Source: Opeltia flavorubescens (lineage: Eukaryota; Ascomycota; Lecanoromycetes; Teloschistales; Teloschistaceae). Taken from it: a stretch of DNA of 64,000 nucleotides. A program made the translations under genes and the position numbers. The notes beneath the pieces were generated by a model. The model was not told the DNA's origin. It saw only the letters and a program-made list of their open reading frames with translations, and ran no database searches. Where the stretch lies: contig KE546965.1 of NCBI GenBank assembly GCA_000442125.1, positions 1,364,001-1,428,000 of the forward strand. Direction: 5' to 3'. The number at the start of each line of letters is the position of its first letter. Position 1 is the first letter of the stretch. Shown here piece after piece: positions 33,178 to 43,987 of the stretch.

Positions 33178-34098
33178 CTAGCGAAGGAGGATGCGTGCTG
33201 TACTCTACCATCTGCGGAACTCACGCACCTCCGCGGAGGAGTCAGATCGCAGGAAAGAGGGCGACACGACGGTCGCGTGGTCGCTTGTACCCTTCTACGG
33301 ATCGCTTGTCTCGTAAAAGATACCTCTTATTACCATGTACATATACTGTCTTATTTTTGATTTCAACTCAGGGACCTGTTACAAACCACCAGGCCCGAGC
33401 GCGCAATTAATGAAAACGTCAATTATGCATTCCTCAGCAAGTTGCATGTCTAGTAAATGCAGGGCAGTAAGATTGGCGAGCCAATAAATTGAGGTTTGTT
33501 TTCTGGTAGGAAACGAAGCTAATGGTAATGATAGGAATGAAATCGTTAGACTAAAGGTGTCGCAAGAGGAACATGTGGAGAGAAGCTTGGAAAGAAATGA
33601 TATCCAGGATTCCGAACGGCACAGTGTCCGTCAGCTGGATGGGCAGCTTTACCGCTTCCGTCTGCTATTGAGATTGAATTACTCGAAGAGGCAATGATGG
33701 CGTTTCTAGCCTCGGATTGCTCGACTTCCGTGTAGATTAGACAGGAAATGATTGACACGGCTGCTGCGTGGGAGTTGACTAGGAGCGGTTAGATTCCTTA
33801 GCGGCTGCACTCCGCATTAAAGATCATGCGCTAGAGAGAGCTCGTAGCTCATGCATTCCTTGTTGCTGTTCGAGATTGATGGGCTCATCGTTGAACATTC
33901 TGGAGCTAGGAGCTATGGCTCATTTGCCATCTGGTATGCACTCTTCCCCTACACTCGTCGTTTTCTCCTCCATCTTTTCTGCTCTTCCTTTTTGCTACCG
34001 TATACGTCAAGGAGAACCTCAATCGTTGCTGCATTCATCCTTTCAAGCTTTTCCTTGCATACCAGACGTATAACATCTTCTCCATCATTATTTACACC
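33178..34098. other. Intergenic, promoter of the ferritin-like gene
   Basis: 921 bp; only short ORFs without coding character. The ~150 bp before 34099 are strongly C/T-rich, ending in ttacaccATG. Nothing else seen. Confidence 0.5.
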
Positions 34099-35269
34099 AT
34101 GAAGTCAATCTCCTTTTCCATAGCTGCTCTGGCTGCCGTTGCCGTTGCCGCTCCAGCGAAGAATAGGTGAGTACAGCATGCCAAAAGGTCCAGACCGCAA
34201 ACAAGCATATTGATGTCGTGAACAGCTTGCTCGCTCTCCGCCAAGCAGCTCCTGCAATCACCGATGCCGACATACTCAATTACGCGTTGACGCTCGAGCA
34301 TCTCGAGGATAAATTCTACCGTGAAGGCCTTGCCAACTTCACAGAGGCCGACTTCGCGGCCGAAGGGTTTGACGCAACTGTCTACGACAATCTGAAGGAA
34401 GTTTCTTCGGATGAGACCACACATGTCAGCTTTCTGACAGCTGCTCTCACCAAAGCCGGCGCAAAGCCCGTTGCTGAATGCACCTACTCGTTCGGTGTTA
34501 CCGATGTCAAGACATTCCTGGCTACCGCCTCTATCCTCGAGGGTGTCGGTGTTTCCGCGTAGGTTATTCCACGATTTCATAATTGTATTAGGCTCATCCG
34601 GTTATACAGATATCTCGGTGCTGCCGCAGACATCATGTCCAAAGCTTACCTGACCGCCGCTGGTTCGATCCTCACCGTCGAGTCGCGTCACTCGTCGTAT
34701 ATCCGCGCGACTCTGGCTGAAAGCCCCTTCCCTTCTCCATTTGATGTACCCTTGAGCCTCAACGAGGTTTACACCCTAGCTGCTCCATTCATTGTTTCTT
34801 GCCCGGACAGCAACCCCACCCTCCCAGTCAAGGTACATTCTTCCTTCCAGGATCACTCTTCTTAAAAAATTGAACAACTGATGCTTTCATCAGGCCTTCC
34901 CGACGCTTGCCTCCGCTCCTGCAAATCCAAAAAATATTACCGCCGGTACGAAAATTACTCTCCTGACACCAGGTACTGTGGTGAAGCCCGCCGATGGGAC
35001 CTCTCAAATCTTTGCCGCATTCATCACTGTCACTGGGCCCGTTTTTACCGAGTAAGTCTTTTTCTCGGTTGACCTTAACCTATGTTTTGCTAAAGCGAAA
35101 CACTATTAGAGCCACTCCCGTCGATGGTGGTTTTTCCCTCACCGTCCCTACCGCACCCGAAGGCACTGCTCCTATCGCAGGTCAGTCTTACGTCGTCCTT
35201 ACCGGTTGCAACACCACAGTTACAGACGACACCGTCGCTGCTGGGCCAGCTATCTTGGAAATCTCATGA
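34099..35269 (+). CDS. Secreted ferritin-like-domain protein, Rds1 type (313 aa)
   Basis: Five exons: 34099..34166, 34226..34558, 34610..34832, 34894..35051 and 35110..35269; introns 51-61 nt. The start MKSISFSIAALAAVAVAAPA is a signal peptide. The ferritin-like four-helix domain follows: DADILNYALTLEHLEDKFYR, an ETTHVSFLTAAL helix, KTFLATASILEGVGVSAYLG and SILTVESRHSSYIR, with the Glu/His pattern expected of this fold. A C-terminal beta-rich domain (about residues 210-313) ends GCNTTVTDDTVAAGPAILEI. This matches the fungal Rds1 (stress response) family, in which the di-iron site is often incomplete; enzyme activity is not established. Expected location is extracellular or wall. It follows a small secreted protein in the same direction, but each has its own promoter-sized gap. 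Confidence 0.92.
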
Positions 35270-36007
35270 ACTTTCTTTTAGACTGTGAAGAGCGATGTGG
35301 CGAGCAGGCTACTTTGTCAACGTGGGGTGGAACTGAAGCATGCAGGAATCCTATTTCGTGTGTATATCTTTTAATCGGTATCGATCTATTTGTTGCTTCG
35401 GGCAGATCATTGAGAGACTTTCTCGCATGTACGGATACCCAATGAGCCATCAATCACGGATGATGTTTAATTAATCTCGACCCTATTCTCTCGTAATCCA
35501 CCGTTGCGAATTAATCTCACAGAATGACATCTTTCTGGGGTGTAAGCCATAGTGTGCGCTTTGTTTACGGGTCATTTAACGACAACGGTAAGGCTTTGCG
35601 CCTGACTAGCAAAATTTAGAAGGGTCATCAATGACAAAAAATGATCAAGTTTGAATATATTATCGATCTGCTTTGCTGCAATGTTTCTTACTATTGGCAG
35701 CTATTTTCCTCTCATTGCCACAATACTGCGAGCTAAGGATTTCAGCGAGTACGTCCAGTTGGTCAAAGATTGGATTCTCCAATGCGTATTTATAAACGGA
35801 AGATATGAACGAAATGTTCATTTGCCATCTAGGCTAGTGAAACAGCGAGATCCTGTGCTGTCAATACGCTTTCTGTGTAGAATTCACATAAATTAGAGGA
35901 TTTATGCTTATTCTAGTGACGCTATCCTTGCTCATATCTCACAAGCTTCAGCACATAACGTTCGTAAGGGAAGCAATCGGCGAGCCAAAAGCATATTATT
36001 GGATATG
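35270..36007. other. Convergent intergenic region
   Basis: 738 bp between the stops of the ferritin-like gene (plus) and RDH54 (minus); AT-rich, with no gene seen. Confidence 0.55.
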
Positions 36008-38674
36008 CTAAGCCGATGTTTTTGAAAAGACATACGATATCCGATTGCCTTCTTCCTTCAAAGTTTTCAGGAGCACATCATCTTCAATCAATCTCGCATG
36101 ACCTTCACTACTACCATTGGCAAATTTCGAAGTATCGACATGTGTATAAGCCATCAGTGCGTCGCGCGCAGCATGGGCAGCAGCCCTAGTCTCCGCTTGC
36201 TGTCCTTTGTTGATCTCTAATAAGGCGGGGATCCCAGGCAATTCTTCATCCCCTGGACAATCATCGATATCTATAAAATCCGATCCACGGCCTTCACAAT
36301 TGCATCCTATCAGGTCATGTGTTTGGCAACCTAGAGTCTCGTCGAGTCGAAAAAGGTCTCTCAAGTCTTCCTGCGTGAAGCTGCTGGTCTCTACTTTGTG
36401 ATCCATCACGCTGCCCGCCAAGTTCAGCTTTACAACCTGCCGTTGGAAGATCTTTTCGTCTATTCCGCCAGCCATGAGGAAGCGGTAGATGAAGCAGCTC
36501 CTCTTTTGGCCATCACGGTGGATACGTGCCATTGCCTGGAGATCTGTGGCCGGGTTCCAGTCCACGTCGAATAGGACCAACCTCGAAGCACCAACGAGAT
36601 TAATCCCAACTCCTCCAGTTTTAGCGGAGAGTAAGAAGGCGAAACAATGGTCTGCCGAGCTCCGATTAAAGTCGTCGATGATGCCCTGGCGTTTGCTACT
36701 TGGAGTTGACCCATCCATCCTGCTAAAGGAGCAACCAACCGAGGTCAAGAGCTGGCTAAGCAAATCCAACGTCGAAGTATAATTTGACACCAGTACAACC
36801 TTTTCGTCTGTTGTTGTCCTCAAAGTATGAAGTAGGTTATCCAACATACGAAGCTTTGACGCTGCGTTATTGGGCAGGAGATGAGGTGGTATGTCAGCAA
36901 GTAGAACTGCACTCCTAGAACTCGCATCGGGCACGTCTTCATGGCTTTTCCGGGGGTTGAGCAAAGAAGGACTGTTGCACGCTTTCTTTAATAAAGTGAT
37001 GAGCTGTAAAGGGCAATCTGACTTGCCCGAGGCCGCTGCGCGGAAGGTTTGACTGTTCGTCAGATGTCGATACAGAGCTCTCTGAGTCTCTGTGGGTTTG
37101 CAGAACAGGATATGCTCAGTCTTTATTGGAAGGTAGGAGGCTAAAACATTGGCTGTCCGACGTAAGATGAAGGGTGACGTTAACCTTATCAACTCTTTAT
37201 TGCAGTCCTCGCCTTCCTCAACTTCCGCTGATGAAGCACCTGGTTGGCGGCCACGATTGATGGGAATCTCAAAGTCTCGAGTGAAGGCTTTGATGCTACC
37301 CAGAGAGCCTGGATTGACAGTATCGACTAATACATAAAGCTCGCTCAAGTCATTCTGGACTGGTGTACCTGTTAAGAAGATCCGCCTTTCAGTAGGGAAA
37401 GCATTAATGGCCGCCGCACATTTGTTTTTCGCTGTCTTCAATCGATGAGCTTCATCTGCAACAATCAGGTCTATATCTTTGCCTTTCAATAGCTCGAACT
37501 GGATATTTCGTAGTTTCTCGTACCCAACGATCATAACATTATAGCTTTTCCCATGGGTAAAATCCCTCACTCGAGATTTACCATCGGCGACGAGCACACC
37601 AAGTCGATCGAGCCCAAGCCATTTTCGGAACTCTTTTCTCCAATTGTTAATGAGTGTAGCGGGACAAACGATCAGCGCTTTCTTAATCACCGATCCTGTA
37701 CCAAATGGACACTGTTTAAGGAGAGTCCAGAGTAAAGCAATAGTCTGGAGCGTTTTGCCGAGACCCATTTCGTCAGCCAATATCGCGCCGTAACCAGAAA
37801 ATTCCCGCAAGCCCATGATGCACTCGTACATGAATTTTACCCCTTCTCGTTGATGTTCGCGAAGTCTTCCGGACAGCAATGGGTCAACCACGACGTCCAC
37901 TCTAGCAGCATCGGGACGTTTCATGACAAGTGCATTGGGAGCATGTGGACTATGCCGTGGTAAAGGTGAAGGTAGACCTGAAGGTGCAGCCTCTCTATTC
38001 CCGGCCGAATTCAAGTCCGCATCTTGTAAACGCGCTCGCTTCGCTCGTCCGGTCTCCGGTGCCACTGATATCATCTGGGAAACTTGCTTGGCTTTTTGTG
38101 TTGGGGTCGTCGACAAGTGGATATTATCCCCACCCTTCTTGGTTTTGTTGACGATAGATTGGGCCTCCACGGCTTCTTTCTTTCCTGCGACCAGAGCTTC
38201 CCTGGGTCTCTTGATTGCTGAATATTGCTTCCAATCCTGATACTGGGCTTTCGAAAGGACGCTATCAACTTCAATATCTTTCCCAGCAAATTTTAACATT
38301 GATCCGGGGAGTAATGGCTGATTGCATCTTGATCTCCCAATTAGTTTACCGGTACCACGATCGTGAAGCTCAGCCAATCCATTAGAATCGATTACGAGCA
38401 CCGCATCGCCTTCCCAAGTCTTATTTTTCTTGCTGGTTATATGACGCCACAATACGCCGTAAAAACCTGTCGAAGTAAGACCATTGGCTTCGACTGCCGT
38501 CTTATCAATCTCAAGCAAGGGCTTTCGAGGTAAGGTGGATATCCCAGGGTGCTTAAATATTAGTCGAGCACCAGTAGCCACAGCTTCCGCCTTGAGCTTC
38601 TTAGACAAGCGTCCGTTGTTTTCATCATCCGATGGTCTTTTAAGAAGAGGGGAACGAAATGGTCTGGAAAGCAT
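36008..38674 (-). CDS. RDH54: DNA repair and recombination ATPase Rdh54/Tid1 (RAD54B-like, 888 aa)
   Basis: A single exon. The frame is open to an ATG at 38752, but I prefer 38674 (MLSRPFRSPLLKRPSDDE), since family members start with a similar FRSPLLKRP peptide, the Rad51-interaction type N-terminus. The Rdh54-specific block GFYGVLWRHITSKKNKTWEG and SRCNQPLLPGSMLKFAGKD lie at about 70-150. The Snf2 ATPase core shows LADEMGLGKTLQT (motif I, about 300), LIVADEAHRLK (II, about 405), FLTGTPVQN (III), and the helicase C motifs LVSNYTSTLDLL and QAMARIHRDGQK (VI, about 711). The C-terminus has a Cys cluster (GCQTHDLIGCNCEG). It translocates on double-stranded DNA and works with Rad51/Dmc1 in homologous and meiotic recombination. 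The Rdh54 N-terminal block separates it from Rad54. Confidence 0.95.
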   Translation of the reverse strand: MLSRPFRSPLLKRPSDDENNGRLSKKLKAEAVATGARLIFKHPGISTLPRKPLLEIDKTAVEANGLTSTGFYGVLWRHITSKKNKTWEGDAVLVIDSNGLAELHDRGTGKLIGRSRCNQPLLPGSMLKFAGKDIEVDSVLSKAQYQDWKQYSAIKRPREALVAGKKEAVEAQSIVNKTKKGGDNIHLSTTPTQKAKQVSQMISVAPETGRAKRARLQDADLNSAGNREAAPSGLPSPLPRHSPHAPNALVMKRPDAARVDVVVDPLLSGRLREHQREGVKFMYECIMGLREFSGYGAILADEMGLGKTLQTIALLWTLLKQCPFGTGSVIKKALIVCPATLINNWRKEFRKWLGLDRLGVLVADGKSRVRDFTHGKSYNVMIVGYEKLRNIQFELLKGKDIDLIVADEAHRLKTAKNKCAAAINAFPTERRIFLTGTPVQNDLSELYVLVDTVNPGSLGSIKAFTRDFEIPINRGRQPGASSAEVEEGEDCNKELIRLTSPFILRRTANVLASYLPIKTEHILFCKPTETQRALYRHLTNSQTFRAAASGKSDCPLQLITLLKKACNSPSLLNPRKSHEDVPDASSRSAVLLADIPPHLLPNNAASKLRMLDNLLHTLRTTTDEKVVLVSNYTSTLDLLSQLLTSVGCSFSRMDGSTPSSKRQGIIDDFNRSSADHCFAFLLSAKTGGVGINLVGASRLVLFDVDWNPATDLQAMARIHRDGQKRSCFIYRFLMAGGIDEKIFQRQVVKLNLAGSVMDHKVETSSFTQEDLRDLFRLDETLGCQTHDLIGCNCEGRGSDFIDIDDCPGDEELPGIPALLEINKGQQAETRAAAHAARDALMAYTHVDTSKFANGSSEGHARLIEDDVLLKTLKEEGNRISYVFSKTSA

Positions 38675-39071
38675 AGTCAGCTTCGTCAAGCAATGACTGT
38701 TGACAGTGGTGGACTGTTCACAGAATGTGGCTGTACGGCTGACAGTCGGCACGTTAGACGAAGACGCGAACTGCGACGTGTCTCGATGAAGACGCGCGAC
38801 TTATGACGTATCAGGTTTCAATTTTTCATTGCGGTATGTCTTTCGTATAACGTCCAGTCCCCGGAAACCCCTCAGTCCACCCTATGTATTGATATTTACA
38901 ATTCCAAGACGCTTATATAAGTTACCCCAGCGAACCCCATTCCAAATGCCCAGTGGTCATGGCCAGCACCCCTACCTATTAGATACAAATTCAAATATGA
39001 AAATTGTATTGCACATTGCAGTGCTTCATCAGCAACCCAATCAGTAAGTCAACCGGTAATTCAAAGATACC
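38675..39071. promoter_or_regulatory. Upstream region of RDH54 with two ACGCG cores
   Basis: 397 bp between the RDH54 start and the aquaporin stop. ACGCGA at 38764-38769 and ACGCGC at 38792-38797 resemble MCB-type cell-cycle elements (core ACGCG) 90-120 bp upstream of the chosen start. If translation begins at 38752 these lie very close to the ATG. Confidence 0.35.
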
Positions 39072-40402
39072 TCAATGAGATTTCGCGGAAGCAGCTTCAT
39101 CCTCTGTAATAGCGTCTTGACCTATACGGTGTTAAAAAGTAAAAGTTATGTATATCTGCAATTTTCCTTACCCGGATTGGCTTCCTCGTAGCGATTGAAT
39201 TTTGCAAAATGATAATATCTGGGTGTGAGATCAGCTCCAGCACGAAAAAGAGGGAACAATGCGCATACCCTGCGGCTATTGCCGCGCCCAGGAAAGGACC
39301 GATCCAGTAAATGTAGTGGTATCTGATGACAAGTTTAGTGAGATATATTGAAGCAATTCGACATTGGTCGAGAAGGAAGGTCAGAGGCCACTGGTAGTTA
39401 CTAACCCGTCGAATTGTCGGTTGACAACATCGGGGCCGAAAGATCGTGCTGGATTAAGGGAGCCACCAGTATAGTAGACGCCTAACGAGGTTGTTAAGCA
39501 TCAACGAGAGTTAATAAACGCAGAGCTCAAACGTACCAGTGAGCTCTGCCACAAATAATGATAGTCCAATAGCCACTGGAGCGAGGAAAGTAGCTTTCGA
39601 CTTCTCGGCAGCTAGGAACAATACTGTGAGAACCAATTCTGCGGTCAAAAACATCTCAATAAAGAGGCTAAATGGGACACGGCCTAATCAGTATAGATCT
39701 ATGAGATCAAAGTGGTGGGATGGATGTTTACCCTTGTGCAATCGATGTACCACCCGTGAGTTTTGTTTGAGTCGTCAATGGCCCCGGGAACTGAGTTTGA
39801 TTTATGTTTAGAATTGGTAGCCCCGGTCTCGTACGATCTCGGAGTCATTTACCATGCATGACACCAATGCTGCGGCCACCATCCCACCAAGCATCTGAGG
39901 GAGGAAAAGTAAGGCGCCACGGACTGGTGGAAGGCCACCAGCAAGGACAAGACCAAAGGTAACCTACATAGTCTTGTCAGCCTTGTTCGAAGGATCGTAA
40001 TGGGATAACGGACTGCAGGGTTGAATAGACCGCCGGATACCCTATAGAATACCCACGCTGTGGTGGCAAGGCTGAAGCCGAATGCTAGAGAGATGAAAAG
40101 TAAACGATCCAGGCTTGCTTCCGATGGTGGTATGACATTATTGGCGATTTGGGTGGCTCCAAACGCGAAGTATAAGAACATCACGGTGCCAACGAATTCG
40201 CCGGACTGTCCTTTTATATTAATCCCGGCCTGCGAAGAAACGTTGATGGATGTTGAGGCTTTCTTACCATAGCAACAAAATGACCCCTCATGGTCTTGGA
40301 CATAAGGTCGTGATTGTGGCCTCCTTGGCCGCCTCGCTCAGCGTCATGGTTGGTTCGTCGAAGACCGCTGTTCCCACGTGGTCGTCGAAGAGGGTTCTGC
40401 AT
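39072..40402 (-). CDS. Aquaporin (MIP family, 284 aa, nine exons)
   Basis: Exons are 40402..40268, 40205..40014, 39963..39853, 39790..39732, 39667..39537, 39481..39406, 39322..39269, 39218..39172 and 39121..39072. All introns are 50-83 nt; intron 2 uses the unusual donor GTCCGT. The protein has a ~40-residue hydrophilic N-terminus, then six membrane helices and two half-helices. Both NPA boxes are intact: SGGLFNPAVTFGL (about residues 102-114) and GGSLNPARSFGP (about 215-226, with the selectivity Arg after NPA). Other family marks are GEFVGTVMFLYFAFGATQ and GYHYIYWIGPFLGAAIAAG. The short loops and classic NPA boxes favour a water channel over an aquaglyceroporin. The first intron could end 24 nt earlier, adding eight residues; I chose the version with normal spacing to GEFVGT. 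Confidence 0.93.
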
Positions 40403-41344
40403 CGTAAGGAGAACTGAATGGTTACGTGGTGATCACAACGGTGAAAAAGATTGAGGAGATTAAAATCAAATTCCAGTAATAGTCAACGATTGAAAATTGA
40501 GAGGGCAGACTTCAAATTTTCTGGCGATGACGTCTGGACCGCCACTCCACAAGAAGCAATCCATCGTTACCTAGTATGCACAATTCTTCCGGTAGCGCTT
40601 GCTGCCTTTAGGGCGAATCCTCCAGAATCTGTCTAGTGTCCAGCAAAAGGCAGACTCCTTGAACGATCATCAAACGTCAAACCCTGAGCGTGAACCCTTA
40701 GTTCTTCCTCGGGAAATTTTGCTTCCAGAAATGGTAGTACTAGCAGGTTCTGTCTGCCTGATTCGTTCATCCTGCAAGCCACACCTTAAAATATCATGCG
40801 CGGTGTAACAAGTAGTTGTAGGAGTGGTGCTTCGACGCGTTCGCCCGTCGTCACTCATGCAGACCAGGTTTGGCAATGTTATTTGCGGGTGGAGGTTAAC
40901 GTAATTGTTAATCCCTCTTTAGATCCAAGGGGTCATTCCATCCAATAGGGCCTGGTTTTGCAACAAGCTTGTGGTCGCAGGAGCAGGCGTGCCACCCCGC
41001 CCAACGCCTGCGAGGACATTCCTTTAGCTGCTTATCTCAGTGTTTGCCACTCCACACTCGGCCTCGATTGATAGCTTGACCCCGAGAAGAGGGGCCGCCG
41101 AGGCCATACCTTTTCCTACATTATCGTAGAGAACGATTTTGTTTCACATATCCTCGCACACCTCAATAGACTATTTTCCTTGTAGCTAGTGATGCACAGG
41201 CTGCTGGTTCTATACTCATCTTCAGCTTTTGACTAAGCGCAATCAACTGGTGACCTATTGACCCAATATCCCTCACTGTTATCCGACCGAGTTGTTTTAG
41301 ATAGTTCACTTCCTACCTTACACCTCCTCTCGTTATACTCGACA
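40403..41344. promoter_or_regulatory. Divergent intergenic region, aquaporin / flavin reductase
   Basis: 942 bp between two divergent starts, so it holds both promoters. The last ~60 bp before 41345 are CT-rich. Short ORFs show no coding character. Nothing else is recognised. Confidence 0.5.
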
Positions 41345-42434
41345 ATGCCTGCCAATTTCGGTGATCATGAGCAAAAGTCGAATGATCCATCAGCAGCCGA
41401 ACACCGCCAGGATTCCGAGGGAGCCGTCAGGAGGAACCCACATCCTGACATCGCAAAGGTACAAGCTTCACGACCTGACTGGAGTCACGACAAAACATGG
41501 CACTTTACTAAACCAATTGATCCTCATTGGGATTTTGGACATGGTGCTAATGACAGCGGAGAAAGCCTGACTAAAGAACATGTGGAGTTAGATCCTTATG
41601 AAGACGGTAGACCGGCGATTTTCAATTACAAACTGCTGATGTAAGGGAACGATTAAGTGATTTGCTCCGGAGCATCACGTTTCAGAGCAGGACATGTTAT
41701 TGAGGTTTGTAACGAAACGCTGATAGGGACCCTTACTAGATCCGCAATCATTCCTCGGCCGATTGGATTTGTCAGTACGAAGTCGGAAGACGGTGCGTTG
41801 TCGTATAGTGTCCATTTAGCTTGGAAATAACTTCTTTATCCTATATTGTACAGGCTCATCCACCAATCTTGCTCCATTCTCATACTTTTCACTCATCAAT
41901 CACGACCCTCCGCTGTTTACCATCGGTTTTGCAGGCGGTTTTTCCAATGCAAAAGATACACTGTCAAATTTGACTGCTACCAGAGAATGCACCATTAACA
42001 TTATCTCTGAACACTTTTTGGAAGCTGCGAACGCAACCTCCATAAATGCTCCCCACGGTGTAAGCGAATGGGCTCTCTCGGGGCTCACGGCAGCGCCGTG
42101 TAAGGAGGTCCAATGCTCACGGGTAAAAGAGGCCGTTTTTGCGGTGGAAGGGAAACTATTCTCAACGCAAGAGTTTGAAAGCCGCTCCGTGCCCGGTAAA
42201 AAAACGGGTGTTCTCGCGATTATTGAAGGAGTCCGGTTTTGGGTGCGGGAGGATGCTCTGAACGAAGAAAAAAATTTAATCGATCCAGCCATCCTCCGTC
42301 CAATGAGTCGCCTTGGTGGCATCATGTACGGAAGGACAACAGAGGGCTCTGAGCTGCCACGACCAGACTATGCGGAAAAAGAGAAGGAGGGACAACTAGA
42401 CGGCTTGATTAAACCGAAGATAGAAGGGCAATAG
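41345..42434 (+). CDS. Flavin reductase-like (FMN-binding split barrel) protein (309 aa)
   Basis: Exons are 41345..41640, 41740..41792 and 41854..42434; introns are 99 and 61 nt. The 53-nt middle exon supplies the core of the FMN-binding split barrel: SAIIPRPIGFVSTKSEDG joined to SSTNLAPFSYFSLINHDPP, then FTIGFAGG and DTLSNLTATRECTINIISE. This is the flavin reductase-like domain shared by DIM6/NTAB-type flavoproteins of fungi and bacteria. It should bind FMN; partner and substrate are unknown. The first ~75 residues are hydrophilic with a WHFTKPIDPHWDFGHG segment typical of the fungal group, and no targeting signal, so it is probably cytosolic. The C-terminus is charged and ends LIKPKIEGQ. 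Confidence 0.92.
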
Positions 42435-42973
42435 GGAGAGAATCAAGCATGATTAATCGGCCTCAATCATCTTTGATAAACTAGGTGTTTTGTCCTCTTA
42501 GGGTTCAGGGTTAGGACTCGTCGTAAAACATTCATATTGTTTCTTGAACCCGATCGCACTCACATGTAGATGCGGAGGATGGAGATTGACTTTACTTGTC
42601 CGCTCCTGTGCTGAGGCATTAAATTCAGGGACAAAATAAGGTATCGACGTCCAAGCCCCTGAGACGACTGTGAGGACTCCATGGGGCATTGTATCAATTG
42701 AATAGCCTACAGTCAACTCAAAAATAATATATATATCTCATTGTCTTCTAGTCTCTGTCGTCAAAAATTCAAGGATTTGAATTGCAGGGTGTCAAAGTTT
42801 TTGCAAGAATGTCTGATAAATCTAAATTTCCTCCATGTCTATTGTTGGTTTGGGCCGGGTCCTTGGCATGACACAATAAACCCTAACTGTGACGATTCCG
42901 TTAATCAGGTCTTCTCTCACGGTCGTATGTCCCTTCCAATACCGTACTGATCTGCAAATTGGATTTTCTGGCG
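42435..42973. other. Intergenic between flavin reductase and EBP-like genes
   Basis: 539 bp, both genes on plus. An AT-rich tract (aaaataatatatatatc) lies near 42721-42737, about 240 bp before the EBP-like start, and could serve as a TATA-rich promoter element. No gene seen. Confidence 0.45.
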
Positions 42974-43987
42974 ATGGGCACTAAGCCAATTGCAAAGGCG
43001 CTTGGTGGGCCAACAGGTCACTTTCCAGTCGAAGCCGAAATCGTTGGTTATCTGGCAAATAGCTATTCAGTACCGGCCTTGTTAGGTCTTTTTGCAGCTG
43101 GATGGGTTGTCGTTCTTGGGACGACAAGCTTCCTAGTCAAGCGTCATAACCCTTCTCTGGGTCCTGGGGACAGAAGCGCCATACTGTGGTTCGTTCTGAG
43201 TACGTTGGACGAGCTTGCTCTACAGCCTCTACATTGGCTGATTGGGGTGCATGATAGCGGGATTTATACACCTCTTCTTTGAAGGTGAGACAGATCTGAT
43301 TAATTGAGTGATTTCTTAGGAATTCTTGCTGAAGAAAATTTCCAGGTTACTTTTCATACAATCATGCGGGATTGGCAGGGAAGCAAGATTTCTTCGGTCA
43401 ATGTATATTCTTCCAAATACTTTACAAGACGCAGCCACAGCTTGCTGACGGCGCATGCAGTGTGGAAAGAATATTCATGGTCAGACTCGAGATACTTGAC
43501 TTCAGACCCATTCGTACTCTGCATGGAGACAGTTACTGCAGTACGTTCAAAATGCCTCTGTACAGCAGCGGATGGATACAACTAATTCATCTAGTTCTGC
43601 TGGGGCCCTCTATCTTTCTGCGTTGCATTGATGATTACTTTCGAGCACCCTCTCCGACACCCTCTTCAAGCGCTGGTCTCCCTCGGTCAAATTTACGGCG
43701 ATATCCTCTACTATGCAACCAGCATGTTCGATCACTACCATAAAGGAATTACCTACTGCAGACCGGAAGCATACTATTTTTGGGGGTATTACTTTTTCAT
43801 GAATTTTATATGGATTGTGATACCTGGGTGTGAGTTCTATTACCCCTCCTGGCACCCTACGAGAGCTAAAGTGCCAATATCAGATCTTCTATACAGCAGC
43901 ATCGAGGCCAGCGGAAGAGCTTTTGAAGCTCTAGCAAGATATTCAAAGAGTGCGGGGAAAACTGAACACTCCAAGAAGCTCAATTAG
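42974..43987 (+). CDS. EBP/emopamil-binding (EXPERA) family membrane protein (242 aa)
   Basis: Six exons: 42974..43199, 43258..43284 (27 nt), 43346..43402, 43461..43540, 43595..43829 and 43884..43987; introns 54-61 nt. Each splice restores family sequence: ILWFVL|TGFIHLFFEG|YFSYNHAG, FGQ|LWKEYSWSDSRYL, METVTA|FCWGPLSF, and VIPG|YLLYSSIEASGRAF. The result has four to five membrane spans in the EXPERA arrangement, with HLFFEG, E in METVTA and the YYATSMFDHY helix. EBP proteins are sterol delta8-delta7 isomerases of the ER. Fungi normally use the unrelated Erg2 for that step, so this may act on sterols or other lipids, or have another role. The start at 42974 is the first ATG; a longer 5' part is not excluded. 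Confidence 0.9.

Noticed and set aside
36008-38752. Horizontal acquisition or transposon-related Snf2 helicase
   Set aside because: The Rdh54-specific N-terminal block and a complete ATPase core show an ordinary housekeeping recombination gene.
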